In this document: one piece after another, positions 1 to 8,686 of the stretch
Numbering within the stretch: the stretch's first letter is position 1
Layout: each line of letters opens with the position of its first letter
Assembly: GCA_963664935.2 (NCBI GenBank)
Contig: CAXXSE010000004.1
Location: 62,001 to 126,000 of the forward strand
Direction of reading: 5' to 3'
Origin: G963664935 sp963664935
GTDB taxonomy: Bacteria > Pseudomonadota > Gammaproteobacteria > Methylococcales > G963664935
Length of the DNA: 64,000 bases
Notes under the pieces: model-generated
Told to the model about the DNA's origin: nothing
The model's database searches: none
Seen by the model: the letters and a program-made list of their open reading frames with translations, nothing else
Position numbers and translations under genes: made by a program

Positions 1-2
1 AC

Positions 3-83
3 TTAAATATCATCGCACCTAAAGAAAGCATTCAGTCCCATATCGCCGGGTCGTTTATTAAAGTTTGTATGGGCGAAGTCTGA
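3..83 (+). CDS. C-terminal end of an unidentified protein (partial)
   Basis: An open frame enters from the left edge and ends with TGA at 81-83, giving 26 residues that finish FIKVCMGEV. It lies in the same direction as the SoxYZ-like gene, 87 bp upstream of that start. It is too short to assign to a family, and chance openness cannot be excluded. Confidence 0.3.
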   Translation, partial: LNIIAPKESIQSHIAGSFIKVCMGEV

Positions 84-170
84 ACATCGAATATAATGTC
101 CTGTCTCAATGGTAACTATTTGCGATTCTAGGATATCATGCAAAGATTGCCCTTTATTAGGAGGACCAAG

Positions 171-977
171 ATGCATTTTTTGAAAAATATTATAAAGCTG
201 GCTTTTCTTTCCGGTGCGTTTCTAACGACGGCGAACGCAGTCCAAGCGGCGGAATCCACAATCTGGTTGAACGACATTAAAAAAGAATTTTATGGTGGCC
301 GCGAAATAAAGGAGTCCAGCGACATCATAGAACTTACAGCCCCTTACCGGGCGGAAGATTCAGCGTTGGTGCCCATCAAGATTACAGTTAAGATTCCCCA
401 AACGAAAGCGCGATATATCAAAACCATCACCCTTTTTATCGACAAGAATCCCATCCCATTTTCGGGTAAATTTCACTTTACGCCGGAAAGTGGCCGCGCG
501 GATCTGGCCATGCGGGTACGGGTTAACGCCTATTCAAACGTTCGCGCTGTCGCCGAACTGAACGACGGTAGCCTGTACATGCACAAAAAATTCGTAAAAG
601 CCGCCGGTGGCTGTTCGGCACCGCTGGGCGCCGATCTGGAAGCTGCGATGAAGCGTATGGGTAAAATGAAATTTCGTATTGCTAACAATTTAAACCCAGG
701 CGACCCTGCTTCAGCCCAATTGCTTATTAGTCATCCGAACATAAGTGGCCTGCAAATGAACCAGCTGACCCGTTTGTACACGCCAGCGCATTACGTCGAA
801 GACATGAAAATTACTTTTAACAACCGGCTCGTTCTCAAAGCCAAGACGGATATTGCAATCAGCCAGGACCCGAACTTTCGGTTTTATTTCGTGCCGAAAA
901 AATCGGGTGTGTTAAAAGCAGAAATAAAAGACAACAAGGGCAACAGTTTTTCGCAAACTTACGAGGTTAAGATCTAA
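171..977 (+). CDS. Quinoprotein dehydrogenase-associated SoxYZ-like carrier protein
   Basis: A secreted fusion of a SoxY-like and a SoxZ-like domain, the family found beside PQQ-dependent dehydrogenases. It is thought to act as a periplasmic carrier in the relay around such enzymes; its exact substrate is not established. I start it at ATG 171 because AGGAGG sits at a good distance upstream (about 159-164), rather than at the upstream ATG 138. The 268-residue product has a signal peptide ending near VQA-AES. The SoxY-like part ends in KAAGGCSAPLG with the conserved cysteine near residue 148, and the SoxZ-like beta domain fills the C-terminus. Divergent or convergent neighbours encode small lipoproteins. 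No dehydrogenase is visible in the window. Confidence 0.85.
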   Translation: MHFLKNIIKLAFLSGAFLTTANAVQAAESTIWLNDIKKEFYGGREIKESSDIIELTAPYRAEDSALVPIKITVKIPQTKARYIKTITLFIDKNPIPFSGKFHFTPESGRADLAMRVRVNAYSNVRAVAELNDGSLYMHKKFVKAAGGCSAPLGADLEAAMKRMGKMKFRIANNLNPGDPASAQLLISHPNISGLQMNQLTRLYTPAHYVEDMKITFNNRLVLKAKTDIAISQDPNFRFYFVPKKSGVLKAEIKDNKGNSFSQTYEVKI

Positions 978-979
978 TA

Positions 980-1393
980 CTATTTGAGATTGCACGCCTT
1001 TGCCGCCAAGCTTTTTGCTTCCGTCAATCGTTTGCGTAAATCTCGGGCTCTTGGAGGATCGCGGAACACCGACCCCCGTTCCCCGGGAAGGCTCCGAAAT
1101 CGGGCATAGGTCTGGGCTTGGGTATATTCGGCTTCGGTCAACATTGTTGCAATCTTGTCTACGCTGCATACACAAGGGTAAAAATACTGATAACTTTGCC
1201 CGCCACGTTGGTTCATACACTCCAGAACATACTCGACACGAGTCTGGGTGGAAAAATCGTTCACGGGTTTTTGTTCAGGGGTTTCAGGGGTTGAAGCACA
1301 ACCGGACAGAACGAACAGCCATGGAATAATCCAAAAATTAAATTTTCTGAGGTGTATTTTGCTCATAAAACATCTTAAAAATTGTTGACTCAT
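980..1393 (-). CDS. Small hypothetical lipoprotein
   Basis: A 137-residue product with an N-terminal hydrophobic stretch and the lipobox LSGC (cysteine near residue 32), so it is probably a lipid-anchored envelope protein. A second Met at residue 10 (start 1366) is an equally plausible start. The mature part has two short cysteine clusters (ECMNQRGG and YPCVCSVDKI) and a basic C-terminus. It converges on the SoxYZ-like gene with 2 bp between the stops. I do not recognise the family. Confidence 0.6.
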   Translation of the reverse strand: MSQQFLRCFMSKIHLRKFNFWIIPWLFVLSGCASTPETPEQKPVNDFSTQTRVEYVLECMNQRGGQSYQYFYPCVCSVDKIATMLTEAEYTQAQTYARFRSLPGERGSVFRDPPRARDLRKRLTEAKSLAAKACNLK

Positions 1394-1438
1394 ATCTCTT
1401 TTGATTAAAAAAATGGTTAGGGTAGTGCGAACCGAAAC

Positions 1439-1900
1439 TTACTCTTCAGCGGCAAAATCTACAATCTCTTTCAATTGTACATTCATTTCCTTCGAAAATT
1501 CATTCAATGCGTCATTGCTTGTATCGATGGGCAACAATCTCGTCTGTACAATCACCTGTCCCTGATGTGAATACACGACGACATTACAAGGCATGTGGCG
1601 GACGGCCTCAGGCGATAACCGCAGCAGTATTTTGGCATGGGTTAAATTACAAAATTGGATGGTATCATAATCGGGGAAATCGATTTCCCCCCGTTCACGA
1701 ATGACTTTCCCAACTTTGCTGTGACCCGTGATTCTAAAATTATATTCACTAATAGCCACTCGCAATTCGGCTAATACGTCGTCGTAGGGTTTGGTGGTTT
1801 TCGCCTGATAATACTGAGTAACTTCAATGTATTGGGGAGTTACACAGCTCGATAAACCATGTGCTATGAAAATCATAAAAATATAGGGTAGTTTGGTCAT
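1439..1900 (-). CDS. DUF302-domain lipoprotein
   Basis: A 153-residue product with a lipoprotein signal (LSSC, cysteine 19). The body resembles the DUF302 fold: an N-terminal segment with YDDVLAELRVAISEYNF, a central IQFCNLTHAKILL, then a C-terminal VYSHQGQVIVQTRLLP strand pair. DUF302 proteins are small envelope proteins frequent in sulfur- and metal-exposed Proteobacteria; their function is unclear. It is on the same strand as the lipoprotein at 980-1393 and probably cotranscribed with it. Confidence 0.75.
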   Translation of the reverse strand: MTKLPYIFMIFIAHGLSSCVTPQYIEVTQYYQAKTTKPYDDVLAELRVAISEYNFRITGHSKVGKVIRERGEIDFPDYDTIQFCNLTHAKILLRLSPEAVRHMPCNVVVYSHQGQVIVQTRLLPIDTSNDALNEFSKEMNVQLKEIVDFAAEE

Positions 1901-1951
1901 TTGATTTTGAAATTATTCTCATCACACACTTAATGGTTGGGTAAGACTATC

Positions 1952-2581
1952 ATGCAAGACAATCGAGCAAAAGTAACCGGGGTCGTGTTGGCGGGAGGAC
2001 GGGCGCGTCGAATGGCTAATAAAGACAAAGGGCTGATTCAGTACAGGGGTCAACCCTTAGTCCGCCGTGCAATCGACGCATTAGCTCCCTCGGTTAGCCA
2101 AATAATTATCAACGCCAACCGAAACCAAGATATTTATTCACGTTTTGGGCATCCGGTCGTTTCGGATTTGACCGATACTTACGATGGGCCTTTGGCTGGC
2201 ATTTTGAGTTGCTTGAAAACTATCGATACACCCTATCTGCTATCGATACCGTGTGATTGCCCTCTAATCGAATCGAAACTTCTAACGCAAATGATCAATA
2301 CCTTTTTGCATAAACAAGTCGATGCCGGTGTAGCGTTTGATGGCGAACGCATTCATCCGGTTTTCCTCATCCTGAAAATTGGATTGGTGGACAGCCTCGA
2401 ACTTTACTTAGCGGGTGGCCAACGAAAAATAGATACCTGGCTTTTCCAACATAAGTTGGAAAAAATTGATTTTAGCGAACATCCCGATATGTTTAAAAAC
2501 ATCAATACACCCGAGGATTTGCGTGAACTTGAATCGAAAAATAGAAATACACTGAACACTGATGGCGGCGAAGGTGAATAA
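1952..2581 (+). CDS. mobA: Molybdenum cofactor guanylyltransferase MobA
   Basis: Transfers GMP to molybdopterin to make the MGD form of the cofactor used by DMSO-reductase-family enzymes such as formate dehydrogenase. The nucleotidyltransferase signature LAGGRARRMANKDKG is near the N-terminus, followed by the DGPLAGILS and PCDCPL motifs. I use ATG 1952; a TTG at 1937 would add five residues. The 3' end overlaps fdhD by 20 bp, which fits a molybdoenzyme maturation operon. Confidence 0.9.
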   Translation: MQDNRAKVTGVVLAGGRARRMANKDKGLIQYRGQPLVRRAIDALAPSVSQIIINANRNQDIYSRFGHPVVSDLTDTYDGPLAGILSCLKTIDTPYLLSIPCDCPLIESKLLTQMINTFLHKQVDAGVAFDGERIHPVFLILKIGLVDSLELYLAGGQRKIDTWLFQHKLEKIDFSEHPDMFKNINTPEDLRELESKNRNTLNTDGGEGE

Positions 2582-3392
2582 CCCTATTCTACGGATGACC
2601 GATGCGGGACTGAATTCGTGTTATGAAGTGACTGCATTTGACGAGCTGGGAAGGTCCCGGCAAATAGAATTAGCGGGAGAGCGGGCTTTAACGGTCTACG
2701 TCGATAAATATGAGATCGTCACGCTGATGACTATAGGCACTCATCCGGAATTATTGACCTTAGGTTATCTCCGTAACCAGGGATTTATCGAAAGCATCGA
2801 AGATATCGAAGTGGTCCAAGTGGATTGGGAATCGGAAGCTGTAGCGGTGGTCACCCGTAATACCGCCATCGATTTCAAAGAAAAAATGTCACAACGCACG
2901 ATAACTACCGGCTGTGGTCAAGGTACCGTATTCGGCCGGTTGTTGGACCAACTACAAAAAATCCATATGCCCGATACAAAAATCAGGCAATCCACAATCT
3001 ATGGCCTGTTTGCGACCTTGAAAGAGTACAACGAAGTCTACAAAAAGGCCGGTGCGGTCCACGGTTGCGCCCTTTGTTCCGGTAGCCAGATCGACTTTTT
3101 TGTCGAGGATGTGGGCCGGCATAATGCAGTTGATGCAATCGCCGGGCACATGTGGCTTGAGAACATAGAAGGTTCGGATAAAATTTTTTATACCACCGGA
3201 CGGTTGACTTCGGAAATGGTCATCAAAGTCACGCAAATGGGCATTCCGATTTTGTTATCTAGATCAGGCGCCACACAGATGGGCTTAGAAATGGCGCAAC
3301 AATCCGGCGTAACGCTGATTTCCAGAGCTAAAGGCAAACACTTTCTGGTGTTGAATGGAACCGAGAATATGGTGTATGACGTCAAGCAGTGA
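2562..3392 (+). CDS. fdhD: Formate dehydrogenase accessory sulfurtransferase FdhD
   Basis: FdhD passes sulfur from IscS to the bis-MGD cofactor of formate dehydrogenase. The 276-residue product has the family CxxC (HGCALCSG, Cys169 and Cys172), the downstream VEDVGRHNAVDA motif, and a C-terminal GRLTSEMVIK region. It is translationally coupled to mobA. It implies a formate dehydrogenase elsewhere in the genome; none is in this window. Confidence 0.92.
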   Translation: MAAKVNNPILRMTDAGLNSCYEVTAFDELGRSRQIELAGERALTVYVDKYEIVTLMTIGTHPELLTLGYLRNQGFIESIEDIEVVQVDWESEAVAVVTRNTAIDFKEKMSQRTITTGCGQGTVFGRLLDQLQKIHMPDTKIRQSTIYGLFATLKEYNEVYKKAGAVHGCALCSGSQIDFFVEDVGRHNAVDAIAGHMWLENIEGSDKIFYTTGRLTSEMVIKVTQMGIPILLSRSGATQMGLEMAQQSGVTLISRAKGKHFLVLNGTENMVYDVKQ

Positions 3393-3459
3393 TGACCGAA
3401 TAAAAGCTTGTCACGTCTTATGAAAAAATGGGTAGCCGCTGAAATCCAAAGGAGAAAAC

Positions 3460-3672
3460 GTGTGCGATAACGAAGACATAGTAGATTCACCTTGTGGACG
3501 GAACTGCTGTTTGGATACCAAGGATATTTGTTTGGGATGTTTTCGATCGCTACAAGAGATTTTGGACTGGCACGAAGCAGGCACCGATGACCGTCGGAAG
3601 ATTATTGTCAATGCAAAGCAACGAGAAAAGGGATTACGAATGATGAGTGCACATAGCACCACCGGTCTCTAA
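3460..3672 (+). CDS. DUF1289 family cysteine-rich small protein
   Basis: A 70-residue protein starting at GTG 3460 behind AAAGGAG. It carries the DUF1289 pattern SPCGRNCCLD...CLGCFRS followed by a helical EILDW and a basic tail. The cysteine spacing suggests metal or Fe-S binding; the function is unknown. It sits 67 bp after fdhD in the same direction and may belong to that operon. Confidence 0.8.
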   Translation: MCDNEDIVDSPCGRNCCLDTKDICLGCFRSLQEILDWHEAGTDDRRKIIVNAKQREKGLRMMSAHSTTGL

Positions 3673-3747
3673 CCCGTTAGACGATGCCGGTCCACGCCCG
3701 TCTCGAATGCCGCGACCAAAAAGGCGAGTATAACGAAAGGTAATTCC

Positions 3748-6654
3748 GTGAAGCGTTTTCAACACATCGGCCTGACACTCCTATTGTTCTTAGGGACGTT
3801 TTCGATTGGATTTATCGTTCTCCAATTGATTGAAACCCGATACGTGGCCAATCTAAACTCAACAGCCCGGACATTGGGCGTCACCTTTGCCAAGCAAATT
3901 CAACAACACCTGGATCATTCATTTTCCGCGGTCTATACCTTGGCGTCGATTGTAAAACAGTATAAACAAGTTGCCGATTTTCCAGCATTAGCGTCCGATG
4001 TCATCAAAAGCCACCAAAATATTGACAATTTGCAACTGGCTCCTAACGGAATTGTTACGCAAATTTATCCTCAACAAGGAAATGAAGCTGCTATCGGCCA
4101 CAACCTTTTGACCGACCCACTGCGACGCGCTGATGCTTTTAAAGCCATAAATTCCAGAAAATTGACGTTGACAGGACCGGTCAATCTAATCCAGGGCGGC
4201 TACGCCATTATCGGTCGTTATCCAGTATTCGAAGACGAAGGTAGTTCCGACGAGGTATTTTGGGGATTTACCATCGCGCTCGTTAATCTATCAACATTAA
4301 TTAGATCGACCGGTGTGGATGAACTGCTTAAGTTAGGATACCAATTCGAATTAACCCGAATCGATCCGGATTCGGGTAAAGAGATAAAATTTCATCAATC
4401 ATCAAAAATTGAGATTATCGATAAAATATCCACCTTGATTGAGGTGCCGAATGGTTACTGGCGGCTGAATCTTTCGAATCCTGACCAATCCAGGCAATGG
4501 TTTTTCGTTGCCGCAATTGTATTGCTCGTAATCGGCTCATCAACCGTGGCTCTTTTGGGCAGACATTATTTTATATCCCATGGGTTAGATATAGAATTAC
4601 TCGACCCTCAACCTTGGCGCACCTTACTCGCCATCCTCGCTACCTGTTCAATCTTCGGTACTGTTTGGCTGTTGGAAGTGATAGCGGTCGAAAAAAATCG
4701 ATCTAACGAGCAATCAAATGTACTACGTGAACTCAGTACCGTTCGCACCAAGCTCGAACATGCATTGAATGAACGTTTATTTTTAACCAAGGGAATGACT
4801 TCCTACGTTAAGGTCAACCCCGAAATCAATTATCGTGAATTTGAGGCGCTCGCTAGCAACATGGTACACGGCATTTCGGGGATTCGTAGCCTTCAGCTGG
4901 CAAAAAACACTGTAGTCACCCATGTCTATCCATTGCGGGGTAACGAGCAGGCTCTCGGTCTGGAACTTTTGAAAATTCCTGAACAACGGGGTGCGGTAGA
5001 ACGGGCGTTAGAAACCCAAAACACTGTGGTGGCGGGTCCAGTGTCACTGATCCAAAGCGGGCTTGCTTTTATCAGCCGGACGCCGATTTATCTGAACCAA
5101 TTAAGTGAAGAGACAACGGCTGATTCCTATTGGGGATTAGCAACCATAATTATAAATCGCGATACCCTCTTTGAAGAAGCAGGATTGTTGGGTGCTCAAC
5201 CTATAATCAAAATTGCCTTGCGCGGACAGGATGCCTCGGGTAATAAAGGAAAAATCTTTTTTGGCGACGAAAACATTTTCAATCATCAACCAGTAACCGT
5301 AGACGTCAGCTTACCCAATGGATCATGGCAATTAGCCGCAATACCAATAAAGGGATGGGGAGCTCAAGCATCACCCTATCTGTTACTACGAACAGGAGGT
5401 TTCATCATCGCTGCAATGATTGGGATACTTGTTTGGTTTCTGCTTTCTTTTCAAATAAAGCTGCGGGAAAGCGAACAGCGCTTTCGAACCATGGTCGAGC
5501 ATCTTCCCGCCGGCACCGCCTATATCGAAAACGACCACATAATAATGAACCGGGGCCTAGAAGACATTACCGGATATTTACGCGAAGAGATTAGTACTGT
5601 TCAGCAATGGTTCGATCGTTTATGCGGAAACCAATCGAACTATTTCAAATCGAAATACGACAAGGGTGTTAAATCGCAAACTCCAGTAACCCAAGAAATT
5701 AAGATCATCACCCGGAATCAACAAACCCGGCATTTGGAATTTTCAGTTTATCGGGACCCCCATTTCGAAATATGGCTATTGCAGGATATTACTGATCGAA
5801 AACACGAAGAGAGCGAAAACGAGAATCTGAAACACCAATTAATCCAGGCCCAAAAGATGGAAACCATCGGAACCCTCGCCGGCGGCATTGCCCATGATTT
5901 TAATAATATCCTTTCACCTATACTCGGTTATGCGGATATTTGCCAAAACAGTCATCTCGACGAAAGCAAAAAGCAAAATTACCTCCGCCAGATCACCAAA
6001 GCGGCATTAGTAGCAAGGGATCTGATAAAGCAGCTGCTAGCGTTCAGTCGTCCAGAAACCCTTGAAATAAGTCCAATTCATTTTGGCAAAACCGTCAAAG
6101 AATCGATGAAACTGGTCCGCATGAGTATTCCATCGACAATCGAAGTTATCGATCAAATCGAGGATGAATCCACAACGATTTTAGCTAACCCCTCCCAAAT
6201 CGAACAAATCGTCATTAACATTACGACTAATGCCTTCCAGGCGATGCCCAAAGGCGGCAAGTTGATAGCGGCCATTAAAAAAACAAACCCTAGCTCCGAG
6301 TTTTTGCAAATACATCCAGATTTTGAGCCAACCGAAAATTTGAAACTTAGCATTATCGATAACGGAATCGGCATGGATCAGGATACCTTGGCTAGAATAT
6401 ACGAACCTTTTTTCAGTACCAAAGAAGTTGGCGATGGCAGCGGCTTGGGGCTGTCGGTTGTCCACGGAATTGTCAAAAGCCTTGGGGGCATCTTAGATGT
6501 AAATTCAAAAAAAGGTATCGGAACGACCTTTAATATTTACTTTCCAACGACCGTTAAAACACCAGCAAAATCGTTGCACGGAAGCCTTCAGCCCAATAGG
6601 GGTACGAGCGAATTTTCCTTGTTGACGACGATCCGCAACTCATCAATTTGCTAA
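3748..6654 (+). CDS. Membrane sensor histidine kinase with two CHASE domains and PAS (receiver frameshifted off)
   Basis: A 968-residue kinase. An N-terminal TM helix (about 8-27) precedes a periplasmic CHASE domain (about 80-235), followed by TM helices near 250 and 295, a second CHASE domain (about 370-520), and a TM helix near 550. Then come a PAS domain (about 580-690), a HisKA H-box with the phospho-acceptor in GGIAHDFNN (His716), and a HATPase with N-box NITTNAFQAM, G1 DNGIGMD and G2 GDGSGLGLS. The two CHASE copies share the layout QLA-N-VT-VYP and G(N)E, so they look like an internal duplication. The frame ends soon after the ATPase domain, where a receiver domain should be joined. CHASE domains sense small extracellular ligands; the ligand here is unknown. 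Confidence 0.9.
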   Translation: MKRFQHIGLTLLLFLGTFSIGFIVLQLIETRYVANLNSTARTLGVTFAKQIQQHLDHSFSAVYTLASIVKQYKQVADFPALASDVIKSHQNIDNLQLAPNGIVTQIYPQQGNEAAIGHNLLTDPLRRADAFKAINSRKLTLTGPVNLIQGGYAIIGRYPVFEDEGSSDEVFWGFTIALVNLSTLIRSTGVDELLKLGYQFELTRIDPDSGKEIKFHQSSKIEIIDKISTLIEVPNGYWRLNLSNPDQSRQWFFVAAIVLLVIGSSTVALLGRHYFISHGLDIELLDPQPWRTLLAILATCSIFGTVWLLEVIAVEKNRSNEQSNVLRELSTVRTKLEHALNERLFLTKGMTSYVKVNPEINYREFEALASNMVHGISGIRSLQLAKNTVVTHVYPLRGNEQALGLELLKIPEQRGAVERALETQNTVVAGPVSLIQSGLAFISRTPIYLNQLSEETTADSYWGLATIIINRDTLFEEAGLLGAQPIIKIALRGQDASGNKGKIFFGDENIFNHQPVTVDVSLPNGSWQLAAIPIKGWGAQASPYLLLRTGGFIIAAMIGILVWFLLSFQIKLRESEQRFRTMVEHLPAGTAYIENDHIIMNRGLEDITGYLREEISTVQQWFDRLCGNQSNYFKSKYDKGVKSQTPVTQEIKIITRNQQTRHLEFSVYRDPHFEIWLLQDITDRKHEESENENLKHQLIQAQKMETIGTLAGGIAHDFNNILSPILGYADICQNSHLDESKKQNYLRQITKAALVARDLIKQLLAFSRPETLEISPIHFGKTVKESMKLVRMSIPSTIEVIDQIEDESTTILANPSQIEQIVINITTNAFQAMPKGGKLIAAIKKTNPSSEFLQIHPDFEPTENLKLSIIDNGIGMDQDTLARIYEPFFSTKEVGDGSGLGLSVVHGIVKSLGGILDVNSKKGIGTTFNIYFPTTVKTPAKSLHGSLQPNRGTSEFSLLTTIRNSSIC

Positions 6655-6971
6655 CGGAAATGCTAGAGCTAAGCGGTTATAAGGTTTCAAGTTGGACCGA
6701 ATCAGAACAAGCACTTAATGCATTCTGCGAAAGCCCTCGGAATTACGACCTGGTGGTCACCGATCAAACAATGCCTAAAATAACCGGAATCGAACTCAGC
6801 AAAAAATTGTTGAAGATTCGCGAAGACATTCCGATTATATTGTTGAGTGGCTACAGTGAGTCCGCAAACCGGGAACAAGCGTTGAACATCGGCATACGAA
6901 ATTTCTTGATGAAACCAATCCTTGTTGACGAATTCAACAACGCCATCCGCAATATAATTGATAATCCATAG
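6603..6971 (+). pseudogene. Receiver domain of the hybrid kinase, shifted out of frame
   Basis: Immediately after the kinase domain another frame reads RIFLVDDDPQLINLL and continues through VVTDQTMPKITG to LMKPI, a complete CheY-like receiver with the acidic pocket DDD, the phospho-acceptor Asp in VVTDQT, and the Lys in MKP. One base missing near 6606 (ACGAG for ACGGAG) would restore a hybrid kinase reading NRGTERIFLVDDD. With the sequence as given the domain has no start of its own with the acidic pocket, so the phosphorelay is probably broken. Confidence 0.85.
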
Positions 6972-7081
6972 CCACTTTAAGGTATTTTTTTGAAACTATT
7001 CAGGAGCAATCTGAACAGTTGCGATAATGTACTGAATAGTGACCTTTTTTTAACAGAATTTGGTTATTCTAAAGAGTGAAA

Positions 7082-7645
7082 ATGAAATTTAAGTATTTTC
7101 TTAAACGCGCCACCACCTCAAACCATCGTTATGAAGGCGATAATTTCTATATTTTGGCAATATTAGCTTCTCTAATTTTCACTTTTCCCGCACATTCGGA
7201 CACACGCATTGCAATTCTAGATTTTGAAGTAAAAGACCTGACTTTGTATCCACGCATTAAGGAAGAGAAAGAACGCGCGGCTTCAATGAAACCGATGCTA
7301 CAGAAAATCTTAAAAGCCAAAGGCGCTTATGAATTAATTAACATTAATTCGGATGCTCAATACGAGGCTAATAAAGGAACCGGGTACCTTTTTGACCATC
7401 ACGATGTCGTTGCGGAATTGGGTCAACAATTTGGAGCGGATTTTGTATTAATGGGTCGAGTGCATAAAGCGAGTCATTTGTTCGTCTACTTTATGGCCCA
7501 TCTGGTGGACGTTAAAACACAACAACTTATTGGAAATTACGTTGTAGAAGTCAAAGGTCCTCAAAAGAAACTGACGATAAAAGGGCTGGAGAGTCTTGCT
7601 GAACAGATTGATAGGACTTTCAAACACCCTGCGCCATCGCCTTAG
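7082..7645 (+). CDS. DUF2380/DUF3280-type exported protein
   Basis: About 187 residues from ATG 7082 (GTG 7076 is an alternative). A hydrophobic segment (about 22-38) ends at AHS, consistent with export. The mature part starts RIAILDFEVKDLT and holds a GADFVLMGRVHKASHLF strand and VDVKTQQLIG. This resembles the DUF2380/DUF3280 proteins found beside quinoprotein dehydrogenase genes, which agrees with the SoxYZ-like carrier at the start of the window. The function is unknown. Confidence 0.65.
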   Translation: MKFKYFLKRATTSNHRYEGDNFYILAILASLIFTFPAHSDTRIAILDFEVKDLTLYPRIKEEKERAASMKPMLQKILKAKGAYELININSDAQYEANKGTGYLFDHHDVVAELGQQFGADFVLMGRVHKASHLFVYFMAHLVDVKTQQLIGNYVVEVKGPQKKLTIKGLESLAEQIDRTFKHPAPSP

Positions 7646-7734
7646 AGATTACATATACGCCAATATGTCTGAGGATAGTGGGGGCCCGGGCGTGATGTAG
7701 GTCTGAAACAATTTTCTTGTAACTGATCAGATTA

Positions 7735-7895
7735 CCCCTGAAATTCGTCAGTTCAAGGCGAAAAATGTGAGTTTACACGTGTAAATGATCATTTATTACT
7801 CCACGCATCCATGCGTTTCGCCCCTCGGGCCAGACTTCGTCTGCTCAAAAATGCTCCAGGCGTTTTTGTAACGCAGAAATGGCGGATTTCAGGGG
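7735..7895. repeat. MITE-like element with CCCCTGAAAT terminal inverted repeats
   Basis: A 161-bp non-coding element begins CCCCTGAAATTCGTC and ends with the inverted match GGCGGATTTCAGGGG. It contains no ORF. It fills most of the 265 bp between the DUF2380-type gene and the NYN gene. A small miniature transposable element or another dispersed repeat is the likeliest reading. Only one copy is seen in this window. Confidence 0.6.
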
Positions 7896-7910
7896 CGATA
7901 TGAACAGTTG

Positions 7911-8648
7911 CTATTTCCTATCATCTTTAATATACATAACGGTCTTATCTCTCATTTCGACTTTAAATAAATCACTTGCCCTAATAATATCGCTGAGTTT
8001 TTTATATCCGTAATTCACCGGAGAAAATGAGGTATTATTGGAAATATATTGCCCTACTTGACCTAAATGCGACCACCCATCATCCTCAACGGTTTGCTCA
8101 ACCGCCGTTCTTAGCGTTTTAACCAACCAAGTATTCTGCCTGAGTTCATTACGAGTCAGCTTTCTATTGCCCGCACTACTTTTTTCCAACTTTTCTTCGT
8201 CCGAAGTTTCCGCTTCAATTAAGTTTTCGGTAAAAATAAACTGCGAGCACGCTTTTATGAAAGGCAAAGGCGTTTTTTTCTCGCCAAATCCATAAACTTT
8301 AAGACCATGGGTCAAAATTCTCATGACCAACGGGGTAAAATCACTGTCACTTGTCATCAACGCGAAGCCATCCAGTTCATGGCTATACAACAAATCCATA
8401 GTATCTATAATCATTGCCGCATCGGTAGCATTTTTCCCCGTGGTATACGCAAATTGTTGAATGGGTGTAATTGCAAATGGATGTAATTTTTCTTCCCAAC
8501 CTTGGAGCAGAGGACTTTTCCAATTGCCATAGGCTTTGCGGATATTGACAACACCATACTTTGCAAGCTCATTTAAAACCCCATCAACCGCTTTATGGCT
8601 AACGTTGTCACAGTCGATAAGTAATGCAATTTTCTTTTCTTTTTCCAT
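7911..8648 (-). CDS. NYN-domain (LabA/DUF88) protein with C-terminal OST-HTH/LOTUS-like domain
   Basis: A 245-residue protein. The N-terminal PIN-like NYN nuclease domain has the acidic residues LLIDCDN, ATDAAMIIDTMDLLY and MTSDSDFTPLV, the expected metal-binding set. A linker leads to an OST-HTH-like module near the C-terminus (WSHLGQVGQYI...YGYKKLSDIIRAS). Proteins of this architecture are predicted RNA-processing nucleases or RNA-binding factors. It lies 38 bp downstream of the oxidoreductase gene on the same strand. Confidence 0.85.
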   Translation of the reverse strand: MEKEKKIALLIDCDNVSHKAVDGVLNELAKYGVVNIRKAYGNWKSPLLQGWEEKLHPFAITPIQQFAYTTGKNATDAAMIIDTMDLLYSHELDGFALMTSDSDFTPLVMRILTHGLKVYGFGEKKTPLPFIKACSQFIFTENLIEAETSDEEKLEKSSAGNRKLTRNELRQNTWLVKTLRTAVEQTVEDDGWSHLGQVGQYISNNTSFSPVNYGYKKLSDIIRASDLFKVEMRDKTVMYIKDDRK

Positions 8649-8686
8649 AACCTCTCACGGTCAAATATTTAATCGTAATAAACAAG

